NCBI GenBank assembly: GCA_016125085.1
Contig: WGMM01000001.1
Location: forward strand, 62,001 to 126,000
Source: a bacterium
GTDB taxonomy: Bacteria; Planctomycetota; Planctomycetia; Isosphaerales; Isosphaeraceae
Direction: 5' to 3'
Length of the DNA stretch: 64,000 nt
Of the stretch, positions 59,784 to 64,000 are shown one piece after another. Below the pieces are notes generated by a model. The model was not told the DNA's origin and searched no databases. It worked only from the letters and a program-made list of their open reading frames with translations. The translations under genes and the position numbers were made by a program. How positions within the stretch are numbered: position 1 is the stretch's first letter; each line of letters starts with the position of its first letter.

Positions 59784-61717
59784 GCAGAATGCAGATTGCC
59801 GCAATTTACTTGTACAGTCATCATGATCAACGTCTTGATCTTGATTTCGATCTATCGGCAGTCAATGTTCTGGTTGGTGTTTCCTATTCGGGGAAGTCGT
59901 CACTTATTGAAGTGATCGATTATTGCCTCGGAGCAAGCCAATGCCACATTCCAGGCGTCGTCCGTGAAGCCACCTCATGGGTGGGCGTTCTATGGCGTAA
60001 TGGAAAATCGGACATCTTGCTGTGCCGCCGCGTTCCTCCGCCATCAGCACTATCCAGCGAAGAGGTGTATTTTTCGGTAGGAGCACCTGTCGAAGTTCCC
60101 GCCGTTGCGTCGGCAATCACCGCCAACACGAATCGTGATGGCGGATTAAGGCAATTCGAGCAAGCCCTGAAAATGGGAGTTATCGCAGGAGAAACATTTA
60201 CCGAACGAGAAGGCACACGTATTTCGTTTCGTCATGCAATACCGTATTTGCTGCAAAGCGATGATGTCATCATCAATAAGTCAACGCTGCTGAGAGGTGC
60301 AAACGACGAGAGAAAACTGTCGATCTCGGATTCACTACCCTATTTTTTAGGGGCCGTTGATGAGAAGACGGCCAGGGCAGAAACAAAGCTTCGTCAGGTT
60401 CGGACTCAGCGGGATAAGGAAGCTCGACGGATTGATGCAGCGGATAAGACGCTGGCAGGTGACCGGGATCGTGCACTTGGCCTACTGACAGAAGCAGCAC
60501 AGTTGCAGATGGTCACTGCGGTAGCCGATGATGTGCCACAAGACATTCTTACGACCCTGTTGCAGCGAGTCTCTGGCTGGGCCACTTCGCCCGATACAGT
60601 CGGAGAGCAGGATCAGCTGCAATCGCTCTACGCGACCGAGCGTGACCTTCGGCAGCAATATGCCATCGCACGCCGCCAGCTAGATGCAGCAAATATGGTG
60701 ATCGAGTCTGCGGTTGGCTACTCCGACGCCGTTGAACGACAGAAGTCGCGTCTGGATGTCATTGGATATTTCAAGTCCGATGTGGAAAGGGATGCATGTC
60801 CTGTTTGTAATGGATCAATCCATGAGAAGACCCCGTCATTATCCAACATTGAAACAGCATTGGGGCGTTTGCAGGCGGAACTTTCGGATGTAGAACGTGA
60901 TCGCCCCAAGATCGACGAGTATGCGAAAGGACGCTCTGAGGACCTGATTCGAATTGGCCAGGAGCTTGAAACGGTTCGCACCCGAATTGCCGCGGTGATT
61001 CGTGAATCTGAAGAAGCATCTGAACGAATCGGGCTCGATGAGCGAAGGCTTAGGGTTGCCGGAAGGGTCAGTTACTACCTGGAGGATCGAACATCCGCTG
61101 AAGTAATTGATCGATCACGTATCGAGAAACTCGAAGCGGAAATCCAGGAACTTGAACAGATTGCAGACCCGGAAGCGAAAGCAGAAAGAATTGAGGCCCT
61201 GCAAACTCAGGTCTCAATTCATGCAACCGAACTACTTAAGCGTCTGCCATTCGACCCCAATTACCGGGCCAGTCAAATCGCGTTCAACGCCAGGCAAATC
61301 AGCATTCGCTTCGTGCTTGGTCCCCGTGTGATGCAGATGCGCGATATCGGCGGTGATGAGAGCTATTTGAGCGGACATGTGGCGACGTTACTGGCCTTGC
61401 ATCGCGTGTTTGCCGATGGGCAGCGTCCGGTGCCCGGCGTCATTGTGTTTGACCAGCTGAGCCGCCCATTCTTCCCGGCGGACGCATTCCAGGGAGAGGT
61501 CGAAGTCCGGGGAGACGACCGTGACGATCTTAAAAGATATTTCGATGTTATCTTCGACGAGGTAGAGCAGCAAAAGTCGCTCCAGGTGATTGTGCTTGAA
61601 CACGCCTTGTTCGCCGACGCCCCGAGATATGTCAAGGCAGTCAAAAAGCGGTGGACGCTCGAAAACCGTCTAATTCCACCGGACTGGCCACGTGTGCTGG
61701 CTTCCCAGGGGGAATAG
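59780..61717 (+). CDS. ABC-3C ATPase (DUF3732, SMC/Rad50-like)
   Basis: 645 residues from ATG 59780. Walker A VGVSYSGKSS (about 32-41), central coiled coils around a CxxC hook (CPVCNGS, about 340), and C-terminal ABC residues (DQLSRPFFP near 565). DUF3732 ATPases are the sensor component of ABC-3C systems. ATGA overlap with the middle component. Confidence 0.88.
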   Translation: MSRMQIAAIYLYSHHDQRLDLDFDLSAVNVLVGVSYSGKSSLIEVIDYCLGASQCHIPGVVREATSWVGVLWRNGKSDILLCRRVPPPSALSSEEVYFSVGAPVEVPAVASAITANTNRDGGLRQFEQALKMGVIAGETFTEREGTRISFRHAIPYLLQSDDVIINKSTLLRGANDERKLSISDSLPYFLGAVDEKTARAETKLRQVRTQRDKEARRIDAADKTLAGDRDRALGLLTEAAQLQMVTAVADDVPQDILTTLLQRVSGWATSPDTVGEQDQLQSLYATERDLRQQYAIARRQLDAANMVIESAVGYSDAVERQKSRLDVIGYFKSDVERDACPVCNGSIHEKTPSLSNIETALGRLQAELSDVERDRPKIDEYAKGRSEDLIRIGQELETVRTRIAAVIRESEEASERIGLDERRLRVAGRVSYYLEDRTSAEVIDRSRIEKLEAEIQELEQIADPEAKAERIEALQTQVSIHATELLKRLPFDPNYRASQIAFNARQISIRFVLGPRVMQMRDIGGDESYLSGHVATLLALHRVFADGQRPVPGVIVFDQLSRPFFPADAFQGEVEVRGDDRDDLKRYFDVIFDEVEQQKSLQVIVLEHALFADAPRYVKAVKKRWTLENRLIPPDWPRVLASQGE

Positions 61718-61832
61718 TCGGTCTCCTGAATGATAACTGGCAACCTGCCCTCGTGTTTCGACCGTTTCGAGCATTGCTTCTGTTTCGACTTTGTGGTGGG
61801 CTGTCTTTGTAACTGCTGCAAGGAGACCTGCC

Positions 61833-62081
61833 ATGTCGACATTGATTCCTGAGAATTTTGAGATGGTTGTACCGAGCGAGGCTGATGCGGTCCTCGCCCG
61901 TGAATCGAGCCGCCTTCTGGCCTCGCACAAGCTGGGGACTCAGACGAGCATCCGCCTGCAATTGCTCGATAAGGGCGAACCGGCAGAAGCCATGACCTTG
62001 TCCAGCTTGGTCTTGCGGTCTGACGCTCTGTCTGTGTCTGGCCATCGTCGTTCAGGCAATTCGGCCCCAAAAACTTCTTGA
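61833..62081 (+). pseudogene. Truncated excisionase-family antitoxin remnant
   Basis: Starts MSTLIPENFEMVVPSEADA at ATG 61833 with AAGGAG upstream. The first about 52 residues match antitoxins paired with PIN toxins as I know them, which continue into an HTH domain; here the sequence changes after EPAEAMTL into an unrelated, short basic tail. The HTH and toxin are missing, so it is probably a broken toxin-antitoxin pair. Confidence 0.6.
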
Positions 62082-62085
62082 TTCT

Positions 62086-62113
62086 GTAAGAAATAATGGG
62101 TACTATTTCTTAC
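62086..62113 (+). promoter_or_regulatory. Palindromic operator in front of abiEi
   Basis: gtaagaaata (62086-62095) and tatttcttac (62104-62113) form a perfect 10-bp inverted repeat with an 8-base spacer, ending directly at ATG 62114. AbiEi antitoxins repress their own promoters through inverted repeats, so this is a likely AbiEi operator. Confidence 0.65.
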
Positions 62114-62740
62114 ATGAGCGGCAGAAAGAAATCACCACAAGCCATTGACTCCAAGATCCTTGCAGCGATCCGAAAGCAAGGACGCGGGTCTGTCTTTGTT
62201 CCAGCGGACTTTCTCGGGATCGGCAGCCGCGAGGCGGTTGACGTGGCCCTTCATCGCCTGGTCCGCCAAGGGGTTATCCGGCGATTAGCACGCGGTATCT
62301 ACGATTTCCCGAAGGAACATCCGGTCCTCGGTCCATTGGAACCGTCCGCCGAGGCGATCGCCCGCGCACTGGCCGGACGGGACCGCACAAGGCTCCAGCC
62401 CGCAGGGGCATATGCGGCAAACACCCTTGGCCTATCCGAACAGGTGCCAGCCAAGATCGTGTTCCTGACCGACGGCCCGGCAAGGACGGTCAAGGTCGGC
62501 CCGACCACCATCCAGCTACGCCGGACGACGCCAAAGAACATGGAAACGGCCGGGCGGTTGAGCGGCCTTTTGATCCAGGCCCTCCGCGAACTGGGCCAGG
62601 ACCATGTGACGCCTGCGCGGATCGCTCATCTCAAGCGGACCATCCCGGCCAGTAAGCGACGGGAACTGCTTAAGGACATCCGGCTTGCCCCGGCATGGAT
62701 GCATCCGATCTTCCGGGAACTCGCCGGGGAGGACGCATGA
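62114..62740 (+). CDS. AbiEi-like antitoxin (DUF6088)
   Basis: 208 residues from ATG 62114, directly after the palindrome; ATG 62096 inside the palindrome is in frame. Winged HTH (VPADFLGIGSREAVDVALHR) followed by a C-terminal domain typical of DUF6088/AbiEi (RRLARGIYDFP). It overlaps the toxin gene by ATGA. Confidence 0.85.
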   Translation: MSGRKKSPQAIDSKILAAIRKQGRGSVFVPADFLGIGSREAVDVALHRLVRQGVIRRLARGIYDFPKEHPVLGPLEPSAEAIARALAGRDRTRLQPAGAYAANTLGLSEQVPAKIVFLTDGPARTVKVGPTTIQLRRTTPKNMETAGRLSGLLIQALRELGQDHVTPARIAHLKRTIPASKRRELLKDIRLAPAWMHPIFRELAGEDA

Positions 62741-63759
62741 AACTCGAATTCTTGGCACTGCCCGATGACGAACGCCGCCTCTATATCGAACAGGCAGCGA
62801 TCCGAAGAAGTCTCTCCCCGGTGATCATGGAAAAGGATTTCTGGGTCTGCTGGCTGCTGGGCATCCTCTTCGAATCACAATTCGCGGGCGACCTCATCTT
62901 CAAAGGCGGAACATCGCTATCGAAGGTCTTTGGTGTCATCGACCGCTTCTCGGAAGACATCGACCTGTCGCTTTCGCCGCAATTCCTGAACCTGCCCGAG
63001 GCCGGCACGAGCCGCACCCAGGCGAATAAATGGATGGCAAAGGCCGAGGCCGCCTGCGGCCAGGCCGTGCAAAGCCTGATCGCGCCAGTGCTGGAAGCCG
63101 CCGCCATTGACACCCTTGGCGATCGCGGCGAGGCATGGTTCGAATTCCTCACCGATCCAGCTACCCATTCGCCGGTGCTGCTTTTTCATTATCCCTCAAC
63201 GCAGCCAGATGGATTCGCCTATCTCAAACGCTCCGTCAAACTGGAGTTCGGCTCGCTGACCGACCAGCAGCCGACTGGCCGTCATCCGGTAGCGCCGTGG
63301 ATCGCAGATGTGCTTCCCGAAGCCTTTCCTGACTGGATGTGCGAAGTGGTCGCACTGGAGGTGCAGCGGACCTTCTGGGAAAAAGCCACCATACTCCACA
63401 CGGAATTCCATCGGCCCGCAGACAAGCCCACCCCGGACCGCTTCTCGCGCCATTACGCCGATACGGCCGCGCTGGCAACACACCCGGATGCGAGCAAAGC
63501 CGCCGGGGACCACGAGCTGCGCAGCCGGGTCGTGCATTGGAAGAGCCGGTTCTTCGGCAGTTCATGGGCAAAGTATGACGAGGCGGTACCAGGATCATTC
63601 CGCCTCGTGCCGCCGCCAGCAAGGCTTTCTTCGCTGAGGCAGGACTACCAGGCGATGCATGACATGTATCTCTCGGAGCCAGTAAGCTTCGACGACATCT
63701 TGGCGGCGCTATCCACGCTCGAAGGAAAAATCAACGGTACCACACCCAAAGGCGGCTAA
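62737..63759 (+). CDS. AbiEii nucleotidyltransferase toxin
   Basis: 340 residues from ATG 62737. The nucleotidyltransferase signature FKGGTSLSK (about 55-63) and SEDIDLSLS (Asp 74 and 76) mark the AbiEii/AbiGii family, whose toxins modify tRNA 3' ends and give abortive infection. Normal length and intact motifs. Confidence 0.92.
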   Translation: MKLEFLALPDDERRLYIEQAAIRRSLSPVIMEKDFWVCWLLGILFESQFAGDLIFKGGTSLSKVFGVIDRFSEDIDLSLSPQFLNLPEAGTSRTQANKWMAKAEAACGQAVQSLIAPVLEAAAIDTLGDRGEAWFEFLTDPATHSPVLLFHYPSTQPDGFAYLKRSVKLEFGSLTDQQPTGRHPVAPWIADVLPEAFPDWMCEVVALEVQRTFWEKATILHTEFHRPADKPTPDRFSRHYADTAALATHPDASKAAGDHELRSRVVHWKSRFFGSSWAKYDEAVPGSFRLVPPPARLSSLRQDYQAMHDMYLSEPVSFDDILAALSTLEGKINGTTPKGG

Positions 63760-64000
63760 TCGCTGGAACGGAACAATAGACATGTGGCGCAGCATCGGCA
63801 GGTTCTTGAACTGGGTGTCGAACATCACCAGACGCTTGGCATTACGCTGCGGCCACCCGGCGCCGCCGCTGATGACCCCGATGGGGCTGATGCGCGAAGG
63901 GCGAATGGGGATGCGTCTCATGGCCGAAATAGCCATGAAGGACTCGCTGGCAGGCCGAGCCCGAAATGGTCGCAACCAGGCGGACGACAACAAGGTGGTC
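63760..64000. other. Window edge, no callable gene
   Basis: 241 bases. Open frames run through on both strands: plus from ATG 63782 and minus entering from the right edge. Neither has recognisable protein features or a convincing ribosome site. The minus frame also overlaps the AbiEii gene. It may be the start of other cargo or of the right flank. Confidence 0.3.

Overview
The window reads as bacterial chromosome carrying a large integrated mobile element. The first 11 kb look like core genome of a planctomycete or close relative. They hold a run of cell-surface polysaccharide genes (membrane protein, two glycosyltransferases, acyltransferase), a third glycosyltransferase, a secreted formylglycine-type sulfatase and shikimate dehydrogenase (aroE). 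The taxon call is an inference from the sulfatase and from planctomycete-looking small proteins; there is no rRNA or other phylogenetic marker, and I saw no tRNA.

At about 11 kb the content changes abruptly. A large serine recombinase (10959-12731, minus) overlaps the last chromosomal gene tail to tail. The element then runs to at least 63.76 kb, so its right end is probably outside the window. 12.7-17.8 kb is a minus-strand operon of small proteins, a zinc-ribbon membrane protein, a VirD4/TraD-like coupling ATPase and ParB. 18-24 kb holds an XRE regulator, a response-regulator-like protein and a MobF (TrwC-type) relaxase-helicase. 24.9-26.3 kb has a second, P4-type tyrosine integrase next to a 23-bp sequence resembling a tRNA 3' end. 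No VirB-type secretion genes were seen, so a mobilizable rather than self-transmissible element fits best. 26.4-30.8 kb carries an AlpA-like regulator and a chain of very small genes around an orphan DNA methyltransferase.

31.1-35.7 kb is the most striking region: a complete diversity-generating retroelement (DGR). It has a DGR-type reverse transcriptase, an Avd accessory protein, a template repeat (TR, 32376-32488) and a variable repeat (VR, 33120-33232). The VR forms the 3' end of an 861-residue surface-protein gene. By hand alignment TR and VR differ at 16 of 113 positions, and 15 of those are adenines of the TR on the coding strand, the hallmark of mutagenic retrohoming. The target protein combines a signal peptide, an inverse-autotransporter-like beta-domain, a FecR-like domain and a C-terminal lectin-like (DUF1566/Lcl) variable domain.

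36.2-42.5 kb encodes a giant methylase-helicase whose N-terminal region overlaps a second, apparently genuine, gene in another frame. An IS110-family transposase with structured flanks follows. 44.5-63.8 kb is a dense plus-strand defence island: HTH + SNF2 helicase + type III-like Mod + Res; a Gabija-like OLD nuclease/UvrD helicase pair; an ABC-three-component (ABC-3C) system; a truncated antitoxin remnant; and an AbiE-type toxin-antitoxin pair with a palindrome over its start. The element thus joins transfer, surface-protein diversification and layered anti-phage defence in one unit.
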